In this document: one piece after another, positions 1-12,900 of the stretch
Numbering within the stretch: the first letter of the stretch is position 1
Layout: the number at the start of each line of letters is the position of its first letter
Assembly: GCF_041296385.1 (NCBI RefSeq)
Contig: NW_027183507.1
Span: 310,001 to 374,000 of the forward strand
Length of the DNA: 64,000 nt
Source: Aphelocoma coerulescens
Lineage: Eukaryota > Chordata > Aves > Passeriformes > Corvidae
Direction of reading: 5' to 3'
Program-made: the position numbers and the translations under genes
Notes under the pieces: model-generated
The model's input: only the letters and a program-made list of their open reading frames with translations
Database searches by the model: none
Told to the model about the DNA's origin: nothing

Positions 1-2268
1 GTGTAACACCGGCTCTGGGTCCTTTGGCTGTGCAGGTGGCAGTCACGGCCTGGAGCAGGGCTGCTCCCGGGGGACAGCCTGGGGCAGGAGGCTGCTGGAG
101 ATTCATTCCCCACACTCCTTGTCATGAGGTGCTCAGAGTGATTGGAAAGGCTGTTGGCAGCAGGCAGTTCTCTGGGTTCAAGCTGTGGAGCTGTCAGCGG
201 GAATGCAAAGGCCAAGCTGGTGAGCCTTTTGTCCTGGTGCCTTTAGTGTGTGAGCAGTCCCTGGTGCCGTTGTCTTTGGATCCTGAGTGTGGGAGAGGCA
301 AGGCTTAGGATGGTGCGTAGAGCTGAGAAGGAAAGTGCCGAGAGCAGCGTGTGTGCTGCTGCTTTGAGGGGTGCAGTTGAAGTTGTAGGCAGCAAGAGCT
401 TTCTCAGCTGGCCCTTTTGTGAGCTCTGCTTTTGCCAGATGACTTCCATCTTACCCTCTTACCATCTTAGCCTCTCATTTTTGCATATCCCAAACCCCCT
501 TCCAAACATCCAGCAGCTGCTTGTAAAGAAGAAGTCCTAGAACAAAAAGCCAGTGCTGCCTTTCATAGCCCCTTTGCTGTCTATGAAGTAGAGGAAAGAA
601 GCTAGTGAGACGCACTTTCTTTCTCAACTCCATAGAGCGCATCCTTCTCTCAAGGTGGCAGAGTCCTTGGCGGAAGTGAAGCATCTGCAGCTGCAGTTCA
701 GACTGAGAGATGTGCCAGGACAGGAAACATTTGCTGACCTTCCCTGTTCCCTGTGCAACATGATTCTCGCATCCCAGTCACTTTCACACACCTTCGGTAT
801 CCCTGAGTCCAAGCAGCTAAAGCTCACAGAGACAGAAGTGTCAGGAAGGAAAACGTTCCAAAAGCACCCCCTTCTCTTATCAGCATATAAATTGTGCACA
901 ACAGGCTGCGGCACCGAACCTTCCTTCTCAGATAGACATGCCATCACACTTTTCACTCTTGCAGCTCGGTTGAAAAGCTCCAGCAGCTGCTCCCGCAATA
1001 GCAAAAGGTTCTAGAAGTGAAAGCCAGTTTGGGGCTGCACCTTCTCCTTGCCGCATGTAAGCCACACCAAACTCCCTGATGCACTCTGTCCTCCCCTTCT
1101 CAAAGGAGTAGACGGTGGCATCAGGACACACCTGTGTCCCAGCAGCTGGGTGCCCAGCCGGGAGCAGGAGCAGGGCTGGGGCTGCTCCCAAAGTTGCCCC
1201 GCCCCAATGCCAGAGCCGGACATATGCTGAGGGGGGGCTGGATCAGGCTTTATTGTCCAGCTGCATGCCAGGAGTGAGCACAAAATCTACCTGCATTCTC
1301 TGCAGCATGCCATCCTGGAGCAGAGCCATTGCCAAAGGAAGCCGTGAGCCCGTGCCAAGCCAGTGCCGGAGTGGGATCCTAGCAGCACCTGTGGAAGCCG
1401 GGAGAGAGGAGCCCACCTGGAGCAGGTTCGTGCAGGATTAATCATCCCGTGGCTTCCCACCAGGGTCCTGTTGCTTCCAAAAGGCCCCACAGTGTCACTG
1501 TGGCCCCTCGGTTCCACCAGGTTCCATAGCGTCACTGTGGTGCCCAGGGTTCCGTCAGCTTCGCCAGCATCCCCACGGTCTGCAGAGCTCCCCGAGCTTC
1601 TGTGGTGTCACAGTGGAGGCAGGGTTGCATCAGGTTCCATAGCATCAGCACGGTCTCCAGGGCTCCCTGAGGTTCTGTGGTGTCACAGTGGAGGCAGGGT
1701 TGCATCAGGTTCCATAGCATCACCACAGTCTCCAGGGCTCCCTGAGCTTCTGTGGTGTCACAGTGGAGGCAGGGTTGCATCAGGTTCCATAGCATCAGCA
1801 CGGTCTCCAGGGCTCCCAGAGGTTCTGTGGTGTCACAGAGGAGGCAGGGTTGCATCAGGTTCCATAGCATCACCACGGTCTCCAGGGCTCCAAGAGCTTC
1901 TGTGGTGTCACAGAGGAGGCAGGGTTGCATCAGGTTCAATAGCATCAGCACGGTCTCCAGGGCTCCCCTGAGCTTCTGTGGTGGTGTCACAGAGGAGCCA
2001 GGCTTCCTTGTAGTTCCCCAGCATCACAAAGGCTCTCCTGGGAGCCACGGGTCACAAAGCACCGTGGGCTCTGTGCAGCCCCGCTGTGTCACAATGGCCG
2101 CTGGCTTCCACGAGCCCCCGCAGTGTCCCAGTGGGCCCCGTGGCTTTAGGAGTGGGTGGCTGGGAGTTGGTGCCAGCGGCTGGGGGAGCAGCAGCAGGGA
2201 CTGTGTGTGGACAGTGCCATGGCCACTTGTGTGGCCACTGGTGTCTCTGTGCCAGGCACAGCCGTGGT
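1..2268 (+). repeat. Satellite unit 1
   Basis: Five minisatellite copies, no insertion. It has the rarer C in cacacacc near 788, shared with the units at 32682 and 56865. Its minisatellite haplotype matches that of the unit at 56865 apart from one base private to the latter. Confidence 0.95.
1594..1968 (+). repeat. 75-bp minisatellite nested in each satellite unit (representative copy)
   Basis: Five 75-bp copies start at 1594, 1669, 1744, 1819 and 1894. Copies differ at a few diagnostic bases, for example cagtgg/cagagg and catcagcacgg/catcaccacag. The equivalent arrays are at 3862-4236, 6130-6504, 9235-9609, 11503-11877, 14608-14982, 16876-17250, 19144-19518, 22249-22623, 24516-24815 (four copies), 26709-27083, 29814-30188, 32082-32381 (four), 34275-34649, 36543-36917, 38811-39185, 41079-41453, 43347-43721, 51729-52028 (four), 53922-54296, 56190-56564, 58458-58832, 60726-61100 and 62994-63368. 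Decayed copies flank the core on both sides (about 1490-1593 and 1970-2150). Because 75 is a multiple of three, it leaves long meaningless open frames on both strands. Confidence 0.95.
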
Positions 2269-4536
2269 GTGTAACACCGGCTCTGGGTCCTTTGGCTGTG
2301 CAGGTGGCAGTCACGGCCTGGAGCAGGGCTGCTCCCGGGGGACAGCCTGGGGCAGGAGGCTGCTGGAGATTCATTCCCCACACTCCTTGTCATGAGGTGC
2401 TCAGAGTGATTGGAAAGGCTGTTGGCAGCAGGCAGTTCTCTGGGTTCAAGCTGTGGAGCTGTCAGCGGGAATGCAAAGGCCAAGCTGGTGAGCCTTTTGT
2501 CCTGGTGCCTTTAGTGTGTGAGCAGTCCCTGGTGCCGTTGTCTTTGGATCCTGAGTGTGGGAGAGGCAAGGCTTAGGATGGTGCGTAGAGCTGAGAAGGA
2601 AAGTGCCGAGAGCAGCGTGTGTGCTGCTGCTTTGAGGGGTGCAGTTGAAGTTGTAGGCAGCAAGAGCTTTCTCAGCTGGCCCTTTTGTGAGCTCTGCTTT
2701 TGCCAGATGACTTCCATCTTACCCTCTTACCATCTTAGCCTCTCATTTTTGCATATCCCAAACCCCCTTCCAAACATCCAGCAGCTGCTTGTAAAGAAGA
2801 AGTCCTAGAACAAAAAGCCAGTGCTGCCTTTCATAGCCCCTTTGCTGTCTATGAAGTAGAGGAAAGAAGCTAGTGAGACGCACTTTCTTTCTCAACTCCA
2901 TAGAGCGCATCCTTCTCTCAAGGTGGCAGAGTCCTTGGCGGAAGTGAAGCATCTGCAGCTGCAGTTCAGACTGAGAGATGTGCCAGGACAGGAAACATTT
3001 GCTGACCTTCCCTGTTCCCTGTGCAACATGATTCTCGCATCCCAGTCACTTTCACATACCTTCGGTATCCCTGAGTCCAAGCAGCTAAAGCTCACAGAGA
3101 CAGAAGTGTCAGGAAGGAAAACGTTCCAAAAGCACCCCCTTCTCTTATCAGCATATAAATTGTGCACAACAGGCTGCGGCACCGAACCTTCCTTCTCAGA
3201 TAGACATGCCATCACACTTTTTACTCTTGCAGCTCGGTTGAAAAGCTCCAGCAGCTGCTCCCGCAATAGCAAAAGGTTCTAGAAGTGAAAGCCAGTTTGG
3301 GGCTGCACCTTCTCCTTGCCGCATGTAAGCCACACCAAACTCCCTGATGCACTCTGTCCTCCCCTTCTCAAAGGAGTAGACGGTGGCATCAGGACACACC
3401 TGTGTCCCAGCAGCTGGGTGCCCAGCCGGGAGCAGGAGCAGGGCTGGGGCTGCTCCCAAAGTTGCCCCGCCCCAATGCCAGAGCCGGACATATGCTGAGG
3501 GGGGGCTGGATCAGGCTTTATTGTCCAGCTGCATGCCAGGAGTGAGCACAAAATCTACCTGCATTCTCTGCAGCATGCCATCCTGGAGCAGAGCCATTGC
3601 CAAAGGAAGCCGTCAGCCCGTGCCAAGCCAGTGCCGGAGTGGGATCCTAGCAGCACCTGTGGAAGCCGGGAGAGAGGAGCCCACCTGGAGCAGGTTCGTG
3701 CAGGATTAATCATCCCGTGGCTTCCCACCAGGGTCCTGTTGCTTCCAAAAGGCCCCACAGTGTCACTGTGGCCCCTCGGTTCCACCAGGTTCCATAGCGT
3801 CACTGTGGTGCCCAGGGTTCCGTCAGCTTCGCCAGCATCCCCACGGTCTGCAGAGCTCCCCGAGCTTCTGTGGTGTCACAGTGGAGGCAGGGTTGCATCA
3901 GGTTCCATAGCATCAGCACGGTCTCCAGGGCTCCCTGAGGTTCTGTGGTGTCACAGTGGAGGCAGGGTTGCATCAGGTTCCATAGCATCACCACAGTCTC
4001 CAGGGCTCCCTGAGCTTCTGTGGTGTCACAGTGGAGGCAGGGTTGCATCAGGTTCCATAGCATCAGCACGGTCTCCAGGGCTCCCAGAGGTTCTGTGGTG
4101 TCACAGAGGAGGCAGGGTTGCATCAGGTTCCATAGCATCAGCACGGTCTCCAGGGCTCCCAGAGGTTCTGTGGTGTCACAGAGGAGGCAGGGTTGCATCA
4201 GGTTCCATAGCATCACCACGGTCTCCAGGGCTCCCCTGAGCTTCTGTGGTGGTGTCACAGAGGAGCCAGGCTTCCTTGTAGTTCCCCAGCATCACAAAGG
4301 CTCTCCTGGGAGCCACGGGTCACAAAGCACCGTGGGCTCTGTGCAGCCCCGCTGTGTCACAATGGCCGCTGGCTTCCACGAGCCCCCGCAGTGTCCCAGT
4401 GGGCCCCGTGGCTTTAGGAGTGGGTGGCTGGGAGTTGGTGCCAGCGGCTGGGGGAGCAGCAGCAGGGACTGTGTGTGGACAGTGCCATGGCCACTTGTGT
4501 GGCCACTGGTGTCTCTGTGCCAGGCACAGCCGTGGT
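2269..4536 (+). repeat. Satellite unit 2
   Basis: Marker T at 3222 (cttttTactc) combined with marker C at 3614 (gccgtCagcc); this is the only unit in the window with both. Five minisatellite copies. Confidence 0.95.
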
Positions 4537-7500
4537 GTGTAACACCGGCTCTGGGTCCTTTGGCTGTGCAGGTGGCAGTCACGGCCTGGAGCAGGGCTGC
4601 TCCCGGGGGACAGCCTGGGGCAGGAGGCTGCTGGAGATTCATTCCCCACACTCCTTGTCATGAGGTGCTCAGAGTGATTGGAAAGGCTGTTGGCAGCAGG
4701 CAGTTCTCTGGGTTCAAGCTGTGGAGCTGTCAGCGGGAATGCAAAGGCCAAGCTGGTGAGCCTTTTGTCCTGGTGCCTTTAGTGTGTGAGCAGTCCCTGG
4801 TGCCGTTGTCTTTGGATCCTGAGTGTGGGAGAGGCAAGGCTTAGGATGGTGCGTAGAGCTGAGAAGGAAAGTGCCGAGAGCAGCGTGTGTGCTGCTGCTT
4901 TGAGGGGTGCAGTTGAAGTTGTAGGCAGCAAGAGCTTTCTCAGCTGGCCCTTTTGTGAGCTCTGCTTTTGCCAGATGACTTCCATCTTACCCTCTTACCA
5001 TCTTAGCCTCTCATTTTTGCATATCCCAAACCCCCTTCCAAACATCCAGCAGCTGCTTGTAAAGAAGAAGTCCTAGAACAAAAAGCCAGTGCTGCCTTTC
5101 ATAGCCCCTTTGCTGTCTATGAAGTAGAGGAAAGAAGCTAGTGAGACGCACTTTCTTTCTCAACTCCATAGAGCGCATCCTTCTCTCAAGGTGGCAGAGT
5201 CCTTGGCGGAAGTGAAGCATCTGCAGCTGCAGTTCAGACTGAGAGATGTGCCAGGACAGGAAACATTTGCTGACCTTCCCTGTTCCCTGTGCAACATGAT
5301 TCTCGCATCCCAGTCACTTTCACATACCTTCGGTATCCCTGAGTCCAAGCAGCTAAAGCTCACAGAGACAGAAGTGTCAGGAAGGAAAACGTTCCAAAAG
5401 CACCCCCTTCTCTTATCAGCATATAAATTGTGCACAACAGGCTGCGGCACCGAACCTTCCTTCTCAGATAGACATGCCATCACACTTTTCACTCTTGCAG
5501 CTCGGTTGAAAAGCTCCAGCAGCTGCTCCCGCAATAGCAAAAGGTTCTAGAAGTGAAAGCCAGTTTGGGGCTGCACCTTCTCCTTGCCGCATGTAAGCCA
5601 CACCAAACTCCCTGATGCACTCTGTCCTCCCCTTCTCAAAGGAGTAGACGGTGGCATCAGGACACACCTGTGTCCCAGCAGCTGGGTGCCCAGCCGGGAG
5701 CAGGAGCAGGGCTGGGGCTGCTCCCAAAGTTGCCCCGCCCCAATGCCAGAGCCGGACATATGCTGAGGGGGGGCTGGATCAGGCTTTATTGTCCAGCTGC
5801 ATGCCAGGAGTGAGCACAAAATCTACCTGCATTCTCTGCAGCATGCCATCCTGGAGCAGAGCCATTGCCAAAGGAAGCCGTGAGCCCGTGCCAAGCCAGT
5901 GCCGGAGTGGGATCCTAGCAGCACCTGTGGAAGCCGGGAGAGAGGAGCCCACCTGGAGCAGGTTCGTGCAGGATTAATCATCCCGTGGCTTCCCACCAGG
6001 GTCCTGTTGCTTCCAAAAGGCCCCACAGTGTCACTGTGGCCCCTCGGTTCCACCAGGTTCCATAGCGTCACTGTGGTGCCCAGGGTTCCGTCAGCTTCGC
6101 CAGCATCCCCACGGTCTGCAGAGCTCCCCGAGCTTCTGTGGTGTCACAGTGGAGGCAGGGTTGCATCAGGTTCCATAGCATCAGCACGGTCTCCAGGGCT
6201 CCCAGAGGTTCTGTGGTGTCACAGTGGAGGCAGGGTTGCATCAGGTTCCATAGCATCACCACAGTCTCCAGGGCTCCCCGAGCTTCTGTGGTGTCACAGT
6301 GGAGGCAGGGTTGCATCAGGTTCCATAGCATCAGCACGGTCTCCAGGGCTCCCAGAGGTTCTGTGGTGTCACAGAGGAGGCAGGGTTGCATCAGGTTCCA
6401 TAGCATCACCACGGTCTCCAGGGCTCCAAGAGCTTCTGTGGTGTCACAGAGGAGGCAGGGTTGCATCAGGTTCAATAGCATCAGCACGGTCTCCAGGGCT
6501 CCCCTGAGCTTCTGTGGTGGTGTCACAGAGGAGCCAGGCTTCCTTGTAGTTCCCCAGCATCACAAATGTCGAAATTGATGGCGATGATGGTGATGAGGGT
6601 GTGGGTTCGGTCGGGCCCGGCTGGAGATGGACGGCGACGAGAGATCTCTATAAGCAGGTCTTTGGAGCATGCAGTTTATTGCAGAGGGCGTGGGTACAGG
6701 GGCACTGCTTAGAGCTGCCAGCTGCAGCTCCAAGCAGGCCCAAGGTGTAAGAGAGGGAGAGAGAGTGAGCGAGAGAGCTAGAGCAAGAGGCTGAGAGCTA
6801 AGAGTGTAAAGAGCAAGAGAGACAAACTAAGAGGAGAGCTGAATTAAGAGGAAGAAGAAGAGCAAGAGAGTTACTAAGAGAGCTACTAAGAGGAGAAGAG
6901 CATTACTAAGAGAGCTACTAAGAGAGTTACTAAGAGCGTTACTAAGAGGAGAAGAGCATTACTAAGAGGAGAGGAGTTAAGAGAGCGAGGAGCTTGTTAC
7001 AATACAATAAATCATCTTCTGTAGTGAATATTCTAATTCTCAGTAGCCAATCTAATACAAGGTACAAATCCTATAGCATTTACATACAGCCTATAAGAGT
7101 TCTTACATTACCATAGAGTGTTACATTTTAACTTCTAAAAACTACTCTTTGGACCCCTTCTGCTGAGCTAGTAGGGTCTGCTCTGACCCTTGGACCTGTC
7201 TGCAAGCAGAGGGTATTGTTCAATCAAGAGGGGATTACCTTCAGCCGGCTATACCATTGTTTTCCAGTTGTTCAGTAACTAAGACTCTATATCTCAAAGA
7301 TGGCCTTCATTTCGATGTCGCTCACAGTTTTCATATTCCCAGAATCTTTTGTGAGGCAATCATATTTATAAGGCTTTCCTGTTTCATCTTCCCCAACAAC
7401 AAAGGCTCTCCTGGGAGCCACGGGTCACAAAGCACCGTGGGCTCTGTGCAGCCCCGCTGTGTCACAATGGCCGCTGGCTTCCACGAGCCCCCGCAGTGTC

Positions 7501-7641
7501 CCAGTGGGCCCCGTGGCTTTAGGAGTGGGTGGCTGGGAGTTGGTGCCAGCGGCTGGGGGAGCAGCAGCAGGGACTGTGTGTGGACAGTGCCATGGCCACT
7601 TGTGTGGCCACTGGTGTCTCTGTGCCAGGCACAGCCGTGGT
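4537..7641 (+). repeat. Satellite unit 3, carrying a solo LTR
   Basis: A 2,268-bp unit interrupted by the 832-bp solo LTR at 6567-7398 plus a 5-bp target duplication. Its minisatellite (6130-6504) has the same order of copy variants as the other four insertion-bearing units. Confidence 0.96.
6567..7398 (-). mobile_element. Solo LTR 1 of an endogenous retrovirus (class II/ERVK-like)
   Basis: 832 bp, with TG and CA ends, identical by eye to the 5' LTR of the provirus at 49061-49892. It is flanked by ACAAA at 6562-6566 and 7399-7403, while units without an insertion have a single ACAAA there. It carries the G state at 7353 that distinguishes the 5' from the 3' proviral LTR. Solo LTRs form by recombination between the two LTRs of a provirus, deleting the inside. 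Its sense strand ends with the last ~36 codons of env at one side and a poly(A) signal near the other. Confidence 0.97.
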
Positions 7642-9909
7642 GTGTAACACCGGCTCTGGGTCCTTTGGCTGTGCAGGTGGCAGTCACGGCCTGGAGCAGG
7701 GCTGCTCCCGGGGGACAGCCTGGGGCAGGAGGCTGCTGGAGATTCATTCCCCACACTCCTTGTCATGAGGTGCTCAGAGTGATTGGAAAGGCTGTTGGCA
7801 GCAGGCAGTTCTCTGGGTTCAAGCTGTGGAGCTGTCAGCGGGAATGCAAAGGCCAAGCTGGTGAGCCTTTTGTCCTGGTGCCTTTAGTGTGTGAGCAGTC
7901 CCTGGTGCCGTTGTCTTTGGATCCTGAGTGTGGGAGAGGCAAGGCTTAGGATGGTGCGTAGAGCTGAGAAGGAAAGTGCCGAGAGCAGCGTGTGTGCTGC
8001 TGCTTTGAGGGGTGCAGTTGAAGTTGTAGGCAGCAAGAGCTTTCTCAGCTGGCCCTTTTGTGAGCTCTGCTTTTGCCAGATGACTTCCATCTTACCCTCT
8101 TACCATCTTAGCCTCTCATTTTTGCATATCCCAAACCCCCTTCCAAACATCCAGCAGCTGCTTGTAAAGAAGAAGTCCTAGAACAAAAAGCCAGTGCTGC
8201 CTTTCATAGCCCCTTTGCTGTCTATGAAGTAGAGGAAAGAAGCTAGTGAGACGCACTTTCTTTCTCAACTCCATAGAGCGCATCCTTCTCTCAAGGTGGC
8301 AGAGTCCTTGGCGGAAGTGAAGCATCTGCAGCTGCAGTTCAGACTGAGAGATGTGCCAGGACAGGAAACATTTGCTGACCTTCCCTGTTCCCTGTGCAAC
8401 ATGATTCTCGCATCCCAGTCACTTTCACATACCTTCGGTATCCCTGAGTCCAAGCAGCTAAAGCTCACAGAGACAGAAGTGTCAGGAAGGAAAACGTTCC
8501 AAAAGCACCCCCTTCTCTTATCAGCATATAAATTGTGCACAACAGGCTGCGGCACCGAACCTTCCTTCTCAGATAGACATGCCATCACACTTTTCACTCT
8601 TGCAGCTCGGTTGAAAAGCTCCAGCAGCTGCTCCCGCAATAGCAAAAGGTTCTAGAAGTGAAAGCCAGTTTGGGGCTGCACCTTCTCCTTGCCGCATGTA
8701 AGCCACACCAAACTCCCTGATGCACTCTGTCCTCCCCTTCTCAAAGGAGTAGACGGTGGCATCAGGACACACCTGTGTCCCAGCAGCTGGGTGCCCAGCC
8801 GGGAGCAGGAGCAGGGCTGGGGCTGCTCCCAAAGTTGCCCCGCCCCAATGCCAGAGCCGGACATATGCTGAGGGGGGGCTGGATCAGGCTTTATTGTCCA
8901 GCTGCATGCCAGGAGTGAGCACAAAATCTACCTGCATTCTCTGCAGCATGCCATCCTGGAGCAGAGCCATTGCCAAAGGAAGCCGTCAGCCCGTGCCAAG
9001 CCAGTGCCGGAGTGGGATCCTAGCAGCACCTGTGGAAGCCGGGAGAGAGGAGCCCACCTGGAGCAGGTTCGTGCAGGATTAATCATCCCGTGGCTTCCCA
9101 CCAGGGTCCTGTTGCTTCCAAAAGGCCCCACAGTGTCACTGTGGCCCCTCGGTTCCACCAGGTTCCATAGCGTCACTGTGGTGCCCAGGGTTCCGTCAGC
9201 TTCGCCAGCATCCCCACGGTCTGCAGAGCTCCCCGAGCTTCTGTGGTGTCACAGTGGAGGCAGGGTTGCATCAGGTTCCATAGCATCACCACAGTCTCCA
9301 GGGCTCCCTGAGCTTCTGTGGTGTCACAGTGGAGGCAGGGTTGCATCAGGTTCCATAGCATCACCACAGTCTCCAGGGCTCCCTGAGCTTCTGTGGTGTC
9401 ACAGTGGAGGCAGGGTTGCATCAGGTTCCATAGCATCAGCACGGTCTCCAGGGCTCCCAGAGGTTCTGTGGTGTCACAGAGGAGGCAGGGTTGCATCAGG
9501 TTCCATAGCATCAGCACGGTCTCCAGGGCTCCCAGAGGTTCTGTGGTGTCACAGAGGAGGCAGGGTTGCATCAGGTTCCATAGCATCACCACGGTCTCCA
9601 GGGCTCCCCTGAGCTTCTGTGGTGGTGTCACAGAGGAGCCAGGCTTCCTTGTAGTTCCCCAGCATCACAAAGGCTCTCCTGGGAGCCACGGGTCACAAAG
9701 CACCGTGGGCTCTGTGCAGCCCCGCTGTGTCACAATGGCCGCTGGCTTCCACGAGCCCCCGCAGTGTCCCAGTGGGCCCCGTGGCTTTAGGAGTGGGTGG
9801 CTGGGAGTTGGTGCCAGCGGCTGGGGGAGCAGCAGCAGGGACTGTGTGTGGACAGTGCCATGGCCACTTGTGTGGCCACTGGTGTCTCTGTGCCAGGCAC
9901 AGCCGTGGT
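7642..9909 (+). repeat. Satellite unit 4
   Basis: Marker C at 8987. The first two minisatellite copies are of the same subtype (catcaccacag), an arrangement seen in no other unit here. Confidence 0.95.
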
Positions 9910-12900
9910 GTGTAACACCGGCTCTGGGTCCTTTGGCTGTGCAGGTGGCAGTCACGGCCTGGAGCAGGGCTGCTCCCGGGGGACAGCCTGGGGCAGGAGG
10001 CTGCTGGAGATTCATTCCCCACACTCCTTGTCATGAGGTGCTCAGAGTGATTGGAAAGGCTGTTGGCAGCAGGCAGTTCTCTGGGTTCAAGCTGTGGAGC
10101 TGTCAGCGGGAATGCAAAGGCCAAGCTGGTGAGCCTTTTGTCCTGGTGCCTTTAGTGTGTGAGCAGTCCCTGGTGCCGTTGTCTTTGGATCCTGAGTGTG
10201 GGAGAGGCAAGGCTTAGGATGGTGCGTAGAGCTGAGAAGGAAAGTGCCGAGAGCAGCGTGTGTGCTGCTGCTTTGAGGGGTGCAGTTGAAGTTGTAGGCA
10301 GCAAGAGCTTTCTCAGCTGGCCCTTTTGTGAGCTCTGCTTTTGCCAGATGACTTCCATCTTACCCTCTTACCATCTTAGCCTCTCATTTTTGCATATCCC
10401 AAACCCCCTTCCAAACATCCAGCAGCTGCTTGTAAAGAAGAAGTCCTAGAACAAAAAGCCAGTGCTGCCTTTCATAGCCCCTTTGCTGTCTATGAAGTAG
10501 AGGAAAGAAGCTAGTGAGACGCACTTTCTTTCTCAACTCCATAGAGCGCATCCTTCTCTCAAGGTGGCAGAGTCCTTGGCGGAAGTGAAGCATCTGCAGC
10601 TGCAGTTCAGACTGAGAGATGTGCCAGGACAGGAAACATTTGCTGACCTTCCCTGTTCCCTGTGCAACATGATTCTCGCATCCCAGTCACTTTCACATAC
10701 CTTCGGTATCCCTGAGTCCAAGCAGCTAAAGCTCACAGAGACAGAAGTGTCAGGAAGGAAAACGTTCCAAAAGCACCCCCTTCTCTTATCAGCATATAAA
10801 TTGTGCACAACAGGCTGCGGCACCGAACCTTCCTTCTCAGATAGACATGCCATCACACTTTTTACTCTTGCAGCTCGGTTGAAAAGCTCCAGCAGCTGCT
10901 CCCGCAATAGCAAAAGGTTCTAGAAGTGAAAGCCAGTTTGGGGCTGCACCTTCTCCTTGCCGCATGTAAGCCACACCAAACTCCCTGATGCACTCTGTCC
11001 TCCCCTTCTCAAAGGAGTAGACGGTGGCATCAGGACACACCTGTGTCCCAGCAGCTGGGTGCCCAGCCGGGAGCAGGAGCAGGGCTGGGGCTGCTCCCAA
11101 AGTTGCCCCGCCCCAATGCCAGAGCCGGACATATGCTGAGGGGGGGCTGGATCAGGCTTTATTGTCCAGCTGCATGCCAGGAGTGAGCACAAAATCTACC
11201 TGCATTCTCTGCAGCATGCCATCCTGGAGCAGAGCCATTGCCAAAGGAAGCCGTGAGCCCGTGCCAAGCCAGTGCCGGAGTGGGATCCTAGCAGCACCTG
11301 TGGAAGCCGGGAGAGAGGAGCCCACCTGGAGCAGGTTCGTGCAGGATTAATCATCCCGTGGCTTCCCACCAGGGTCCTGTTGCTTCCAAAAGGCCCCACA
11401 GTGTCACTGTGGCCCCTCGGTTCCACCAGGTTCCATAGCGTCACTGTGGTGCCCAGGGTTCCGTCAGCTTCGCCAGCATCCCCACGGTCTGCAGAGCTCC
11501 CCGAGCTTCTGTGGTGTCACAGTGGAGGCAGGGTTGCATCAGGTTCCATAGCATCAGCACGGTCTCCAGGGCTCCCAGAGGTTCTGTGGTGTCACAGTGG
11601 AGGCAGGGTTGCATCAGGTTCCATAGCATCACCACAGTCTCCAGGGCTCCCCGAGCTTCTGTGGTGTCACAGTGGAGGCAGGGTTGCATCAGGTTCCATA
11701 GCATCAGCACGGTCTCCAGGGCTCCCAGAGGTTCTGTGGTGTCACAGAGGAGGCAGGGTTGCATCAGGTTCCATAGCATCACCACGGTCTCCAGGGCTCC
11801 AAGAGCTTCTGTGGTGTCACAGAGGAGGCAGGGTTGCATCAGGTTCAATAGCATCAGCACGGTCTCCAGGGCTCCCCTGAGCTTCTGTGGTGGTGTCACA
11901 GAGGAGCCAGGCTTCCTTGTAGTTCCCCAGCATCACAAATGTCGAAATTGATGGCGATGATGGTGATGAGGGTGTGGGTTCGGTCGGGCCCGGCTGGAGA
12001 TGGACGGCGACGAGAGATCTCTATAAGCAGGTCTTTGGAGCATGCAGTTTATTGCAGAGGGCGTGGGTACAGGGGCACTGCTTAGAGCTGCCAGCTGCAG
12101 CTCCAAGCAGGCCCAAGGTGTAAGAGAGGGAGAGAGAGTGAGCGAGAGAGCTAGAGCAAGAGGCTGAGAGCTAAGAGTGTAAAGAGCAAGAGAGACAAAC
12201 TAAGAGGAGAGCTGAATTAAGAGGAAGAAGAAGAGCAAGAGAGTTACTAAGAGAGCTACTAAGAGGAGAAGAGCATTACTAAGAGAGCTACTAAGAGAGT
12301 TACTAAGAGCGTTACTAAGAGGAGAAGAGCATTACTAAGAGGAGAGGAGTTAAGAGAGCGAGGAGCTTGTTACAATACAATAAATCATCTTCTGTAGTGA
12401 ATATTCTAATTCTCAGTAGCCAATCTAATACAAGGTACAAATCCTATAGCATTTACATACAGCCTATAAGAGTTCTTACATTACCATAGAGTGTTACATT
12501 TTAACTTCTAAAAACTACTCTTTGGACCCCTTCTGCTGAGCTAGTAGGGTCTGCTCTGACCCTTGGACCTGTCTGCAAGCAGAGGGTATTGTTCAATCAA
12601 GAGGGGATTACCTTCAGCCGGCTATACCATTGTTTTCCAGTTGTTCAGTAACTAAGACTCTATATCTCAAAGATGGCCTTCATTTCGATGTCGCTCACAG
12701 TTTTCATATTCCCAGAATCTTTTGTGAGGCAATCATATTTATAAGGCTTTCCTGTTTCATCTTCCCCAACAACAAAGGCTCTCCTGGGAGCCACGGGTCA
12801 CAAAGCACCGTGGGCTCTGTGCAGCCCCGCTGTGTCACAATGGCCGCTGGCTTCCACGAGCCCCCGCAGTGTCCCAGTGGGCCCCGTGGCTTTAGGAGTG

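Noticed and set aside
1594..1968. CRISPR array
   Set aside because: The 75-bp copies are contiguous without unique spacers, in a vertebrate satellite context with no cas genes.
1363..2576. Long open frames in every satellite unit on both strands (up to 324 codons)
   Set aside because: They overlap on both strands, their 25-residue repeats merely translate the 75-bp minisatellite, and they shift or truncate with single-base changes such as the deletion near 23590. No protein family is recognisable, and near-identity of the units means conservation proves nothing.
7257..7949. 230-codon plus-strand open frame crossing from the solo LTR into the satellite (also at the other LTR right borders)
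   Set aside because: It is antisense to the retroviral env tail and joins unrelated satellite sequence; a chance fusion of open stretches.
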